Source: Chryseobacterium formosense (GTDB lineage Bacteria; Bacteroidota; Bacteroidia; Flavobacteriales; Weeksellaceae). Taken from it: a stretch of 64,000 bases of DNA. The stretch covers positions 186,001-250,000 of the forward strand of contig NZ_FPAP01000005.1 of the NCBI RefSeq assembly GCF_900116415.1. The letters are read 5' to 3'. Each line of letters begins with the position of its first letter. Position 1 is the first letter of the stretch. Under the pieces are notes generated by a model, which ran no database searches, was not told where the DNA came from, and worked only from the letters and a program-made list of their open reading frames with translations. Of this stretch, positions 1 through 8,127 are shown piece after piece. The translations under genes and the position numbers were made by a program.

Positions 1-651
1 TTCAACAAAAAAGGATTAATGTTTTTGGTCAGCGAAGATTTGAAAGTGGCAGTTTCAACACACCACATTCCAATTTCACAGGTAGCTGAAAATATTTCTA
101 AAGAAAAAATAAAGAAGCAGATCAAAGCCTTAAACCAAACTTTAATTGAAGATTTTGCCGTAACAAGACCAAAGATTGCTGTTTTAGGATTGAATCCGCA
201 TTCAGGAGATGGCGGAGTGATCGGAAATGAAGAGATTGAAATTATTGCTCCAACAATTAGAGAACTTTCAGACAACGGAATCCTTACTTTCGGTCCTTTT
301 CCGGCAGACAGTTTTTTCCAACCAAGCAAATACAGGAATTACGATGCAGTTTTAGCGATGTATCACGATCAGGGATTGGCTCCTTTTAAAACTTTGGCTT
401 ATGAAGAAGGGGTAAACTATACAGCCGCACTTCCTTTCATCAGAACATCTCCGGATCACGGGGTTGCTTATGATATTGCGGGTAAAAATATTGCGGACGA
501 GCAGAGTTTTATGGAAGCAATTTTCACAGCCATCAAAATCTTTAATAACAGAAATGATTATAAAGATTTGATGAGCAATCGTCTGCAGCCAAGAAGAATG
601 CCTTCGGATAACGGAATTGATGAAGATCTGCCTGTAGAAACTGAAATGTAA
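1..651 (+). CDS. pdxA: 4-hydroxythreonine-4-phosphate dehydrogenase, 3' part only
   Basis: PdxA oxidises 4-phosphohydroxy-L-threonine in the DXP-dependent route to pyridoxal 5'-phosphate (vitamin B6). The reading frame is open from the first base, so the gene starts upstream of the window; about 216 residues are visible and roughly the first third of the usual 330-350 residues is missing. Family motifs are present: STHHIP near the left end, GLNPHSGDGG, AMYHDQGL and RTSPDHG. The histidines in the first three of these are the expected divalent metal ligands. The ATG at base 19 is internal and is not the start. The gene runs in the same direction as the following DUF177, rpmF and acc genes, but a promoter lies between it and the next gene. 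Confidence 0.96.
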   Translation, partial: FNKKGLMFLVSEDLKVAVSTHHIPISQVAENISKEKIKKQIKALNQTLIEDFAVTRPKIAVLGLNPHSGDGGVIGNEEIEIIAPTIRELSDNGILTFGPFPADSFFQPSKYRNYDAVLAMYHDQGLAPFKTLAYEEGVNYTAALPFIRTSPDHGVAYDIAGKNIADEQSFMEAIFTAIKIFNNRNDYKDLMSNRLQPRRMPSDNGIDEDLPVETEM

Positions 652-691
652 AATTTGTAATCGAATTAAAATTAATTTGTTATATATTTTA

Positions 692-722
692 TTTGTAATA
701 TTAAAAAAAATGCATATTTTTG
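692..722 (+). promoter_or_regulatory. Bacteroidota-type promoter for the DUF177-rpmF pair
   Basis: TTTG at 692-695 (-33 element), a 19-bp spacer, then TATTTTTG at 715-722, which matches the Bacteroidota -7 consensus TAnnTTTG. Transcription would begin a few bases before the ATG at 735, giving a very short leader. This also argues against the TTG at 720 as the start codon, because it lies inside the -7 box. Confidence 0.7.
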
Positions 723-734
723 CACACTCATTTT

Positions 735-1259
735 ATGGACAAGTTAAGAAACTATGACGTAAGCTTTTCCGGTTTAAAAACTGGCAAGCACGAGTTCAGG
801 TTTGAGATAGATAAAGAGTTCTTTCAATTATTTGACACTGAACAGGAATTTACAGATCCTAAAATTGCAGTAGGCGTTTTGCTTGATAAACACACTACTT
901 TTTTAGAATTTGAGATTAAAGTTGATGGTACAGTAGAATTGGTTTGTGATATCACGAACGAAAATTTCACTCACCCGATTGAAAATCAGATTGGTATTTT
1001 GGTAAAGTTTGGCGAAGAATACGATGACAGCGAAGAAGATGTTATTACCATTCCTACCAATGATCATGCATTTAATGTAGCTCAGTTGATCTACGAAAAT
1101 GTGGCACTTTCAATCCCAATGAAAAAGATTTCACCCAATGTAAGTGATGAAGATCTGGCAATTCTTGAAAAATTCAGTCCAAAAGAAACCGAAGAAGAGG
1201 AAGAACACGAAAGCGACCCGAGATGGGACGCACTAAAAAATTTAAAGAATAAAAATTAA
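735..1259 (+). CDS. YceD/DUF177 family protein
   Basis: A 174-residue protein of the YceD/DUF177 family, which in other bacteria affects 23S rRNA accumulation and is nearly always encoded just before rpmF (ribosomal protein L32), as it is here. The central strand has a single cysteine (about residue 71, ELVCDIT) where many family members carry a CxRC-type pair. The acidic tail and the DPRWDALKNL ending are typical. I chose the ATG at 735 over the in-frame TTG at 720 because the promoter -7 box covers the TTG. The job in ribosome assembly is inferred from the family and from the neighbouring gene. Confidence 0.88.
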   Translation: MDKLRNYDVSFSGLKTGKHEFRFEIDKEFFQLFDTEQEFTDPKIAVGVLLDKHTTFLEFEIKVDGTVELVCDITNENFTHPIENQIGILVKFGEEYDDSEEDVITIPTNDHAFNVAQLIYENVALSIPMKKISPNVSDEDLAILEKFSPKETEEEEEHESDPRWDALKNLKNKN

Positions 1260-1318
1260 ATAGTTTAATGATGGGATGATGAATCTCATCGCTCATCAAT
1301 TAAAAAAGTTATTACAAA

Positions 1319-1522
1319 ATGGCACATCCAAAGAGAAGACAATCGTCCACAAGAAGAGATAAGAGAAGAACTCACTACAAAGCTGTAGTTCCTCAATTAG
1401 CTAAAGATGCAACAACAGGTGAGATGCACCTTTACCACAGAGCTCACTGGCATGAAGGAAAACTTTACTACAGAGGTAAAGTAGTACTAGAAAAAGAAGT
1501 AGCAACTACTGAAGAAAATTAA
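1319..1522 (+). CDS. rpmF: 50S ribosomal protein L32
   Basis: A 67-residue L32 protein of the large ribosomal subunit. The N-terminus MAHPKRRQSSTRRDKRRTHY is the highly conserved RNA-binding part. The usual zinc-binding cysteines in the second half are absent: the whole protein has no cysteine, so this is a zinc-independent (C-minus) L32. The gene follows DUF177 by 59 bp and is probably cotranscribed with it. A hairpin at 1528-1544 (GTTTTTC, ATC, GAAAAAC) and the terminator at 1560-1597 close the unit. Confidence 0.95.
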   Translation: MAHPKRRQSSTRRDKRRTHYKAVVPQLAKDATTGEMHLYHRAHWHEGKLYYRGKVVLEKEVATTEEN

Positions 1523-1559
1523 GAGTTGTTTTTCATCGAAAAACACTCATTTTAATACG

Positions 1560-1597
1560 AAAACCGTCCGATTTTGATAAAATTTGGCGGTTTTTTG
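1560..1597 (+). terminator. Intrinsic terminator after rpmF
   Basis: AAACCG (1561-1566) pairs with CGGTTT (1588-1593), with an inner ATTTT/AAAAT stem, followed by a T-run. It ends the DUF177-rpmF transcript just before the accB promoter. Confidence 0.75.
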
Positions 1598-1626
1598 TTG
1601 TTTTTTATGTTTTTTTGGTATCTTTG
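1598..1626 (+). promoter_or_regulatory. Promoter of accB-accC
   Basis: TTG at 1598-1600, an 18-bp spacer and TATCTTTG at 1619-1626 fit the Bacteroidota -33/-7 pattern. The box lies 23 bp before the accB ATG, which supports the start at 1650 rather than any upstream in-frame codon. Confidence 0.7.
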
Positions 1627-1649
1627 ACAGCAAATCAAATATCAATTTT

Positions 1650-2132
1650 ATGGACATTAAAGACATACAGAATCTTATTAAGTTTGTATCTAAAGCTGAG
1701 GTTTCAGAAGTAAAATATAAAACTAAAGATTTCGAAATCACTATTAAAACTCCATTAGCTGGAAGTGAAGTAGCTTATGCTCAACCCGCTGTATACCATA
1801 CAGCTCCTCAACAAGTAGCTGCTGCTCCGGCTCCGGCTGCAACTCCGGCTGCACCTGCTCAAAATACTGAAGCTTCTTCTGATGACAGCAAATATGTAAC
1901 GATTAAATCCCCAATGATCGGAACTTTCTACAGAAAGCCATCTCCGGATAAAGATGTATTTGTAAACGTTGGTGATGAAGTTTCTAACGGAAAAGTGGTT
2001 TGTGTAATCGAAGCAATGAAGTTATTCAATCAGATCGAGTCTGAAGTAAGCGGAAAAATCGTAAAGATTTTAGTTGACGATGCAACTCCTGTAGAATACG
2101 ACCAACCACTATTCTTAGTAGATCCATCTTAA
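1650..2132 (+). CDS. accB: Biotin carboxyl carrier protein of acetyl-CoA carboxylase
   Basis: A 160-residue BCCP, the carrier subunit of acetyl-CoA carboxylase, which makes malonyl-CoA for fatty acid synthesis. Residues 1-35 form the N-terminal dimerisation segment and residues 50-75 an Ala/Pro-rich flexible linker. Residues 82-160 are the biotinyl domain, with the EAMKL motif and biotin-accepting Lys124. The frame is open upstream to 1584, but that part overlaps the terminator and promoter, so the ATG at 1650 is the start. accC follows in the same direction after an 82-bp gap full of short tandem repeats; the two are probably one operon. accA is at 16.2 kb and accD is not in the window. Confidence 0.95.
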   Translation: MDIKDIQNLIKFVSKAEVSEVKYKTKDFEITIKTPLAGSEVAYAQPAVYHTAPQQVAAAPAPAATPAAPAQNTEASSDDSKYVTIKSPMIGTFYRKPSPDKDVFVNVGDEVSNGKVVCVIEAMKLFNQIESEVSGKIVKILVDDATPVEYDQPLFLVDPS

Positions 2133-2137
2133 TTATA

Positions 2138-2204
2138 GTTGATTAATGATGATTGATAATTGATGAAAAAATCAATTTCAAATTTCAAGTTTTCAAATTT
2201 CAAA
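2138..2204. repeat. Seven-bp tandem repeats in the accB-accC gap
   Basis: Bases 2138-2165 form four degenerate 7-mers of the type RTTGATR. Bases 2176-2204 hold four copies of TTTCAAR (2176-2182, 2183-2189, 2191-2197, 2198-2204) with one extra T at 2190. Between them AATTGAT (2158-2164) and ATCAATT (2171-2177) make a perfect 7-bp hairpin with a GAAAAA loop. The array fills almost the whole intergenic space of a cotranscribed pair, so it would be present in the mRNA. Confidence 0.7.
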
Positions 2205-2214
2205 TCCAATTAAG

Positions 2215-3570
2215 ATGTTCAAAAAAATATTAATTGCCAATCGTGGCGAAATTGCAATGCGTATTTTACGTACTTGTAAAGAAATGGGGATCAAAACCGT
2301 TGCGGTATATTCCACAGCAGATAAAGACAGTCTTCACGTAAGATTTGCTGATGAAGCAGTTTGCATCGGTCCTGCAATGAGTAAAGACTCATATCTGAAA
2401 ATTCCTAATATTATTGCTGCTGCAGAAATTACAAACGCAGACGCTATTCATCCTGGTTACGGTTTCTTGTCTGAGAATGCTAATTTCTCAAGAATCTGCC
2501 AGAAGAACGGCATTAAATTCATCGGTGCTTCTCCTGAACAAATTGAAAAAATGGGAGACAAAGCAAATGCTAAAGCAACCATGAAAGCTGCAGGTGTACC
2601 TTGTGTACCGGGTTCTGACGGTTTGATCGAATCTTACGAACACGCTGTAAAAATTGCTGAAGAAACAGGATATCCTGTGATGATTAAAGCAACTGCAGGT
2701 GGTGGTGGAAAAGGAATGAGAGCGGTATGGAAAGCTGAAGACCTTAAAGATCACTGGGAATCTGCCATTCAGGAAGCTGTAGCAGCCTTCGGAAACGGAG
2801 GAATGTATATGGAAAAACTGATTGAAGAGCCGAGACATATTGAAATTCAGGTTGCAGGAGACCAGTTTGGTAAAGCTTGTCACCTTTCTGAAAGAGACTG
2901 TTCGGTTCAGAGAAGAAACCAGAAATTGACGGAAGAAACTCCTTCTCCGTTCATGACCGACGAACTTCGTGAGCAAATGGGTGATGCAGCTGTAAAAGCG
3001 GCTGAGTATATAGGATATGAAGGTGTTGGAACGATCGAGTTTTTGGTTGACAAGCACAGAAAATTCTATTTCATGGAGATGAATACGAGAATTCAGGTTG
3101 AGCATCCGATCACTGAGCAGGTTATTGATTATGACTTGATCAGAGAGCAGATTCTTTTGGCTGCTGGAACTCCGATTTCGGGAATTAACCATTACCCAAA
3201 ATTACATTCAATTGAGTGCAGAATTAACGCAGAAGATCCTTATGCTGATTTCAGACCGTCACCTGGAAAAATCACAGGATTAAACATTCCTGGAGGACAC
3301 GGGATCAGAGTTGACACTCACGTTTATTCAGGATATACCATTCCTTCAAACTACGATTCAATGATTGCAAAATTAATCACAACGGCACAAACCCGTGAAG
3401 AAGCAATTGCAAAAATGAAGCGTGCATTGGAAGAATTTTATATTGAAGGAGTAAAAACAACCATTCCTTTCCACAGACAGCTGATGGAAGACGAAAGATA
3501 TCTTTCGGGAGATTACACGACAAAATTCATGGAAGATTTTGTAATGGATAAGAAATACGATAATCATTAA
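2215..3570 (+). CDS. accC: Biotin carboxylase subunit of acetyl-CoA carboxylase
   Basis: A 451-residue biotin carboxylase, which uses ATP and bicarbonate to carboxylate the biotin on AccB. The length is normal for the family. The N-terminal domain begins FKKILIANRGEIAMRI. The ATP-grasp glycine loop GGGGKGMR is at about residues 162-169, and the catalytic/metal region MEMNTRIQVEHPITE is at about 286-300. It lies downstream of accB in the same direction and ends at a strong terminator. No defect is visible. Confidence 0.97.
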   Translation: MFKKILIANRGEIAMRILRTCKEMGIKTVAVYSTADKDSLHVRFADEAVCIGPAMSKDSYLKIPNIIAAAEITNADAIHPGYGFLSENANFSRICQKNGIKFIGASPEQIEKMGDKANAKATMKAAGVPCVPGSDGLIESYEHAVKIAEETGYPVMIKATAGGGGKGMRAVWKAEDLKDHWESAIQEAVAAFGNGGMYMEKLIEEPRHIEIQVAGDQFGKACHLSERDCSVQRRNQKLTEETPSPFMTDELREQMGDAAVKAAEYIGYEGVGTIEFLVDKHRKFYFMEMNTRIQVEHPITEQVIDYDLIREQILLAAGTPISGINHYPKLHSIECRINAEDPYADFRPSPGKITGLNIPGGHGIRVDTHVYSGYTIPSNYDSMIAKLITTAQTREEAIAKMKRALEEFYIEGVKTTIPFHRQLMEDERYLSGDYTTKFMEDFVMDKKYDNH

Positions 3571-3590
3571 GATTATTTTAAAATAAACTT

Positions 3591-3618
3591 AACCGTCTCA
3601 ATTTGAGGCGGTTTTTTT
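3591..3618 (+). terminator. Intrinsic terminator after accC
   Basis: AACCGTCTCAA pairs with TTGAGGCGGTT (one G-T wobble), followed by a run of T. It closes the accB-accC operon. Confidence 0.85.
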
Positions 3619-3790
3619 ATGTTAAATTTTTAACTGATTTAATTTTATTAAAGTCAAAAGATATAAAAACTAAAAGTGTAACCTACTTTACGAATATTTT
3701 CTCAACTTTTAATTTTAAACGTCAAAACATACTTAATTCTGCTTATTTTACAGGATTGTTATTCTGTACAGATATGTAATTTATAATATG

Positions 3791-3798
3791 TAAATTTG
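3791..3798 (+). promoter_or_regulatory. -7 promoter box of rocD
   Basis: TAAATTTG matches the Bacteroidota -7 consensus, 15 bp before the rocD ATG at 3814. No well-spaced -33 TTG is visible. The rest of the 243-bp gap before rocD holds the accC terminator and nothing else I can recognise. Confidence 0.5.
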
Positions 3799-3813
3799 TA
3801 AAAACCAAAATTT

Positions 3814-5061
3814 ATGTCAACAGTTACAGCAAAAAACTCACAATATTTTATCGATCTTGAAGATCAGCACGGTGCTCACAACTATCATCCGCTTCCTGTG
3901 GTTTTAGATAAAGGAGAAGGTGTTTTTGTGTGGGATGTAGAAGGCAAAAAATATTACGATTTTCTTTCTGCATATTCAGCTGTAAACCAAGGGCATTCTC
4001 ATCCTAAAATTGTTGACGCATTGGTAAATCAGGCTAAAAAACTGGCCTTAACATCAAGAGCATTTTACAATTCAAATTTAGGTGAGTACGAAAAAAAGAT
4101 CACTACCCTATTTGGATTCGATAAAGTTTTACCGATAAACTCCGGCGCAGAAGCTGTTGAAACTGCTGTAAAACTGGCCAGAAAATGGAGCTATGAAGTA
4201 AAAGGCATTTCTGAAAATGCTGCCAAAATAATTGTTTGCGAAAACAATTTCCATGGAAGAACGACTACGATTGTTTCTTTCTCGAATGATCCTGATGCGA
4301 ATCAGAATTACGGACCATTTACACCCGGATTTATCAAAATTCCTTATAACGATATTGCTGCATTGGAAGAAATTCTAAAAAATGAAGCTCAGAATGTTGC
4401 TGCATTTTTGGTTGAGCCTATTCAGGGTGAAGCAGGAGTTTATGTTCCTGATGAAAACTTTCTGAAAAATGCCTCAGAATTATGCAAAAAATACAATGTT
4501 CTTTTCATCGCTGATGAAGTGCAGACTGGTATTGCGAGAACCGGAAAATTAATTGCATGTCACCACGAAGATGTACAACCTGATATTTTAATTTTAGGAA
4601 AAGCACTTTCAGGTGGAATGTATCCTGTTTCTGCAGTTTTGGCAAATGATGAGATCATGCACGTCATCAAACCGGGACAACATGGTTCTACTTTCGGAGG
4701 AAATCCTATTGCGTGTGCTGTTGCAATTGCTGCTTTGGATGTCGTAGAGGAAGAAAAGCTTTCTGAAAGAGCTGAAGAATTAGGGAAATTATTCAGAAGT
4801 GAGATTGAAAAAGTGATCGAAAAATCTGACCTTATCACCAAAGTACGAGGAAAAGGCTTATTGAATGCTATTTTGATCAACGATACTCCTGAAAGCTCAA
4901 CTGCATGGAATCTTTGTTTAAAGCTAAAAGAAAACGGATTGCTTGCCAAACCAACCCACGGAAACATCATCAGATTGGCACCGCCTTTGGTGATTACAGA
5001 AGAGCAGTTGCTCGACTGTGTGAAAATTATTGAAAAAACGGTATTGGAGTTTGGAGGATAA
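3814..5061 (+). CDS. rocD: Ornithine--oxo-acid aminotransferase
   Basis: A 415-residue fold-type I, class III aminotransferase that converts ornithine and 2-oxoglutarate to glutamate semialdehyde and glutamate, linking arginine breakdown to proline and glutamate. Features of the ornithine group are YSAVNQGHSHPKI near the N-terminus, the PLP-binding NSGAEAVE, FHGRTTT, EPIQGEAGV, FIADEVQTG, and the Schiff-base lysine in LGKALSGG (Lys263). HGSTFGGNPIAC follows. A GGAGGA sequence overlaps its stop, and the glycosyltransferase gene at 5063 begins one base after the stop. The two may therefore be cotranscribed, although no metabolic link is obvious. Confidence 0.93.
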   Translation: MSTVTAKNSQYFIDLEDQHGAHNYHPLPVVLDKGEGVFVWDVEGKKYYDFLSAYSAVNQGHSHPKIVDALVNQAKKLALTSRAFYNSNLGEYEKKITTLFGFDKVLPINSGAEAVETAVKLARKWSYEVKGISENAAKIIVCENNFHGRTTTIVSFSNDPDANQNYGPFTPGFIKIPYNDIAALEEILKNEAQNVAAFLVEPIQGEAGVYVPDENFLKNASELCKKYNVLFIADEVQTGIARTGKLIACHHEDVQPDILILGKALSGGMYPVSAVLANDEIMHVIKPGQHGSTFGGNPIACAVAIAALDVVEEEKLSERAEELGKLFRSEIEKVIEKSDLITKVRGKGLLNAILINDTPESSTAWNLCLKLKENGLLAKPTHGNIIRLAPPLVITEEQLLDCVKIIEKTVLEFGG

Positions 5062-5062
5062 A

Positions 5063-6073
5063 ATGAAAATTTTAATTATACAAAAAAAATTCATGGGTGA
5101 CGTCCTCGTGACCTCAACGATATTACCTCAACTCAAAAAAAAATATCCTCAATCAGAAATCAGCTTTCTTTTGGATGAAAAGCATGCTCAGATATTAAAA
5201 GGAAATCCTTTTGTCGATCATTTTCTTTTTTTCCATGAAGATGGGCTTTTAAAAACTGTATCTCAGGTAAAAAGCAAGAAATTTGATCTTGTCATTGATC
5301 TTTATTCCAAAATAGAAACCGGAATTATTTCTCTGTTTTCAGGAGCGAAGACCAGAATTGGCTTTTTCAAAAATTACACGCAGATTTTCTACAACAAGCC
5401 TGTAAAAAGACAAATGCAGGTAAAATCTGCAAATACAACACTCGGAATTGAGCATCGCCTTCAAATGCTTGAACCATTAAACATACCTTTTGGAGAAGTT
5501 TTTCCTAAAGTTTACTTATTGGATGAAGAAACTGAAAACGCAAAAAAAATTCTTGCAGAAAACAATCTATCGGTAAATGATCAACTCATCATGATCAGTA
5601 CATTTGGTAGCTCAGAAGAAAAAACGTACCCCATAGAGTATATGGCAGAACTTCTGAAATCTATCGCAGATTATAAGCCTGAAGTAAAAATTCTTTGCAA
5701 TTATATGCCTGCACAGAAAGAGAAGTTTTCCAATTTATACAATTCTTTGCCGGAAAAAACACAAAAAACGATCATCAAAACATTTGATACAAAAAACTTA
5801 CGCGAATTTATTGCCGTTACGAGTCTTTGTAAATGCCTGATTGGTAATGAAGGCGGAGCAACAAATATCAGTAAAGCACTTAATGTTCCGACATTTACTA
5901 TTTTTTCACCTCAGATAAAATTATCAGACTGGGCATGGACCAGCAATCCCAAAATGGATAAGTTTTTGCATGTAACCGATTATGTGCCAAATTCAACAAA
6001 TTATTCAGACTTCAAGCCTTCGCTTTTGGAAAAAGATTTAAAAGAATTTTTGGACAAAACCATATTAAATTAA
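5063..6073 (+). CDS. Glycosyltransferase family 9 (heptosyltransferase-like)
   Basis: A 336-residue GT-B fold enzyme of family GT9, the family of LPS heptosyltransferases, which adds a sugar to the LPS core on the cytoplasmic side of the inner membrane. The N-terminal motif QKKFMGDVLVTSTILPQL (residues 7-24) and the nucleotide-sugar motif GNEGGATNISKAL (about 261-273) are diagnostic. The frame is open upstream into rocD, but the ATG at 5063, one base after the rocD stop, gives a normal N-terminus. It is the first gene of the glycosyltransferase block. The sugar transferred cannot be told from the sequence. Confidence 0.85.
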   Translation: MKILIIQKKFMGDVLVTSTILPQLKKKYPQSEISFLLDEKHAQILKGNPFVDHFLFFHEDGLLKTVSQVKSKKFDLVIDLYSKIETGIISLFSGAKTRIGFFKNYTQIFYNKPVKRQMQVKSANTTLGIEHRLQMLEPLNIPFGEVFPKVYLLDEETENAKKILAENNLSVNDQLIMISTFGSSEEKTYPIEYMAELLKSIADYKPEVKILCNYMPAQKEKFSNLYNSLPEKTQKTIIKTFDTKNLREFIAVTSLCKCLIGNEGGATNISKALNVPTFTIFSPQIKLSDWAWTSNPKMDKFLHVTDYVPNSTNYSDFKPSLLEKDLKEFLDKTILN

Positions 6074-6090
6074 TTGCTGATTTTCAAAGG

Positions 6091-7047
6091 ATGAAAGAAC
6101 CTAAAAAGCTTGTACTTCTTATAACTTACGATAATTGGGGTTATAACCAATATATTGCTGATGCATTGCAGGACAAATCGTACCATGTAATGCATATTGA
6201 TTTTCACAGTTTTAAATACAAATATCCCGGAATTGCTCATAAAACGTTAAATTTTTTCACTAAAAACTTAGGAATTGTAAATCTTAAACATGTTTATTAT
6301 AACGAGGTTATTTTAAGTAAGCTTAATGATATTAAAAGTATCGATACGGCAATTTACATTAAGGCTGATTTTTTATCAAAACAAACCATTGAAGCCATTA
6401 ATGCAAAATCAAAAAATTCGGTACTGATCATTAGTGATTCTATCAACAGGTATCCTAAAACCAAAAATATACTTTCCCTTTTCGATAAGGTATTTTCGTT
6501 TGAAAAGAAGGACTGCAAAAAGTATAATTTAAGCTTTAAAACAAATTTTATTTATAAAACTGCGGATACCATTCAGACAAAATTCAAATATAAAGTATTC
6601 AATATAAGCTCTTATGACAATAGGTTTCCGATTATAAAAAAGATTGCCGAAACTTTGTACACCATGAATGTAAAAAGTAAGATTATTATTTTTTCAAAAA
6701 AGGAAAATACCGAACCTTATCTGGAGTTTTCTAAATCTCCTTTAACCATAGCAGAAATCAATAATTTTCTTGACGAGTCAGAGATTGTGCTTGATGTGAG
6801 CAGATCGAGGCAGCAAGGTTTGAGCTTCAGAGTTTTTGAAAGTTTAGGGCAGAGAAAAAAGCTGATTACAACCAATAAAGATATTGTGAACTACGATTTT
6901 TATAATCCTGAAAACATTCTGGTTATTGAAGACATCGAAAACATCACGATTCCTGAAATATTTCTTAACACTCCTTATCGTGAAGTCCCTAAAAATATTC
7001 TTCATAAATATCTGATAGAAAACTGGGTAGAAGATTTGGTTAATTAA
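6091..7047 (+). CDS. Putative glycosyltransferase, paralogue of the gene at 8124
   Basis: A 318-residue cytoplasmic protein of unproven function. It is clearly related over its whole length to the product of 8124-9086: both have a FNISSYDNR segment in the middle and a GLSFRxFESLGxRKKLITTN motif (here about residues 236-256), followed by YDFxxPxNxxxI. That C-terminal block resembles the nucleotide-sugar side of GT-B enzymes, where E in FESL would contact the donor. The weak N-terminal half looks like a poorly conserved acceptor domain. It lies 17 bp after the GT9 gene and is likely in the same operon. The enzyme class is inferred from fold-like motifs and context. Confidence 0.6.
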   Translation: MKEPKKLVLLITYDNWGYNQYIADALQDKSYHVMHIDFHSFKYKYPGIAHKTLNFFTKNLGIVNLKHVYYNEVILSKLNDIKSIDTAIYIKADFLSKQTIEAINAKSKNSVLIISDSINRYPKTKNILSLFDKVFSFEKKDCKKYNLSFKTNFIYKTADTIQTKFKYKVFNISSYDNRFPIIKKIAETLYTMNVKSKIIIFSKKENTEPYLEFSKSPLTIAEINNFLDESEIVLDVSRSRQQGLSFRVFESLGQRKKLITTNKDIVNYDFYNPENILVIEDIENITIPEIFLNTPYREVPKNILHKYLIENWVEDLVN

Positions 7048-7137
7048 TATTTTGTAATTTTAAAAATTAAATGGTATTATCGCACCTTCAAATTGAGAAA
7101 ACATCTCAATCAAACCCTATTTATTAACTGAGATTCT

Positions 7138-8127
7138 ATGATTTCTTATAAAAATACTTCCAAGATCATCATATTTTGTCCCCCGAAGAAAGTGACAGGT
7201 GGTCCGGAAGCATTGCACCAGCTTTCAAACAAGCTTTATGAATTGGGGTTTGATAATGTATACATGCATTATGTTCCTAAGAAAGCAAATGCAAAAGCTG
7301 TAAACTATAATATTTACAAAACTCAGGAGATTCACAGTTTTGAAGACCATCCCGACAATATATTGATCATCCCTGAATCAATGACTTTTCTAATAAAAAA
7401 ATACCCCAAGAGCCAGAAAGTAATCTGGTGGCTGAGTGTAGATTTTTATAAGATTTTAATGGATTACAGGGTCAGAAAACAAAGCTTCATTACCAAAATA
7501 TTCTACAATCAAAACGATAAGGAATATCATTTTGAAGCACTACCCAATGTTTATCAATGGGCACAATCTTACCGGTCGAGTATTTATCTGAAAGATCATG
7601 GCATCCCTGAAAGCCAGATCGATTTTGTGTGTGATTACATCAATCCGATATTTTTAGAAAACAAAGAACCTATTCAAAAAGATCTTAACAACAAAACGAT
7701 CCTATACAACCCTAAAAAAGGTAAAAAAGAAATTCCTGAGCTCATCAAAGCTTCTCCTGATCTGCAATGGATTCCTATTCAAAACATGAATGCTTCGCAG
7801 ATCAAGGAACTGATGTCAAAATCTTTATTGTATGTAGATTTTGGTGAAAATCCGGGCAGAGATAAAATGTTGAGAGAATCCGTTTCTCAGGATTGCTGTA
7901 TTATCTCGGGAAAGAATGGTTCTTCTGCTTATTATGAAGATTTAATGATTCCTGAAGAGTATAAATTTGAATTCAGCGAAAGTAAAATTCCGGCGATCGT
8001 AAAGAAAATAAAAGAAGTTTTGAACAATTATCCGCAACATATTCCGCAATTCAGAGTTTATAAGGATATGGTACTGAATGAAGAAATAACATTCGAAAAA
8101 AAGCTGCAGGAAATATTTAAAAAATGA
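7138..8127 (+). CDS. Putative glycosyltransferase, family not identified
   Basis: A 329-residue soluble protein. The N-terminal segment KIIIFCPPKKVTGGPEALHQL resembles the glycine-rich acceptor-side loop of GT-B glycosyltransferases. A segment near residues 220-265 (LLYVDFGENPGRDKMLRESVSQDCCIISG) looks like the donor-side helix with a conserved Glu. I cannot assign a CAZy family. It lies between two paralogues (6091 and 8124), 90 bp after the first and overlapping the second by four bases (ATGA), which suggests translational coupling within a surface-glycan operon. Confidence 0.55.
   Translation: MISYKNTSKIIIFCPPKKVTGGPEALHQLSNKLYELGFDNVYMHYVPKKANAKAVNYNIYKTQEIHSFEDHPDNILIIPESMTFLIKKYPKSQKVIWWLSVDFYKILMDYRVRKQSFITKIFYNQNDKEYHFEALPNVYQWAQSYRSSIYLKDHGIPESQIDFVCDYINPIFLENKEPIQKDLNNKTILYNPKKGKKEIPELIKASPDLQWIPIQNMNASQIKELMSKSLLYVDFGENPGRDKMLRESVSQDCCIISGKNGSSAYYEDLMIPEEYKFEFSESKIPAIVKKIKEVLNNYPQHIPQFRVYKDMVLNEEITFEKKLQEIFKK

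Noticed and set aside
720..734. TTG at 720 as start of the DUF177 protein
   Set aside because: It lies inside the TATTTTTG -7 box, and the ATG at 735 gives a normal family N-terminus.
1259..1318. Degenerate ATGATG repeats before rpmF as another heptamer array
   Set aside because: The units do not keep a stable 7-bp phase; likely chance.
2488..3192. Long minus-strand reading frame inside accC
   Set aside because: Shadow of accC; its product is rich in Ser, Phe and Cys with no recognisable motif, and accC is intact on the plus strand.
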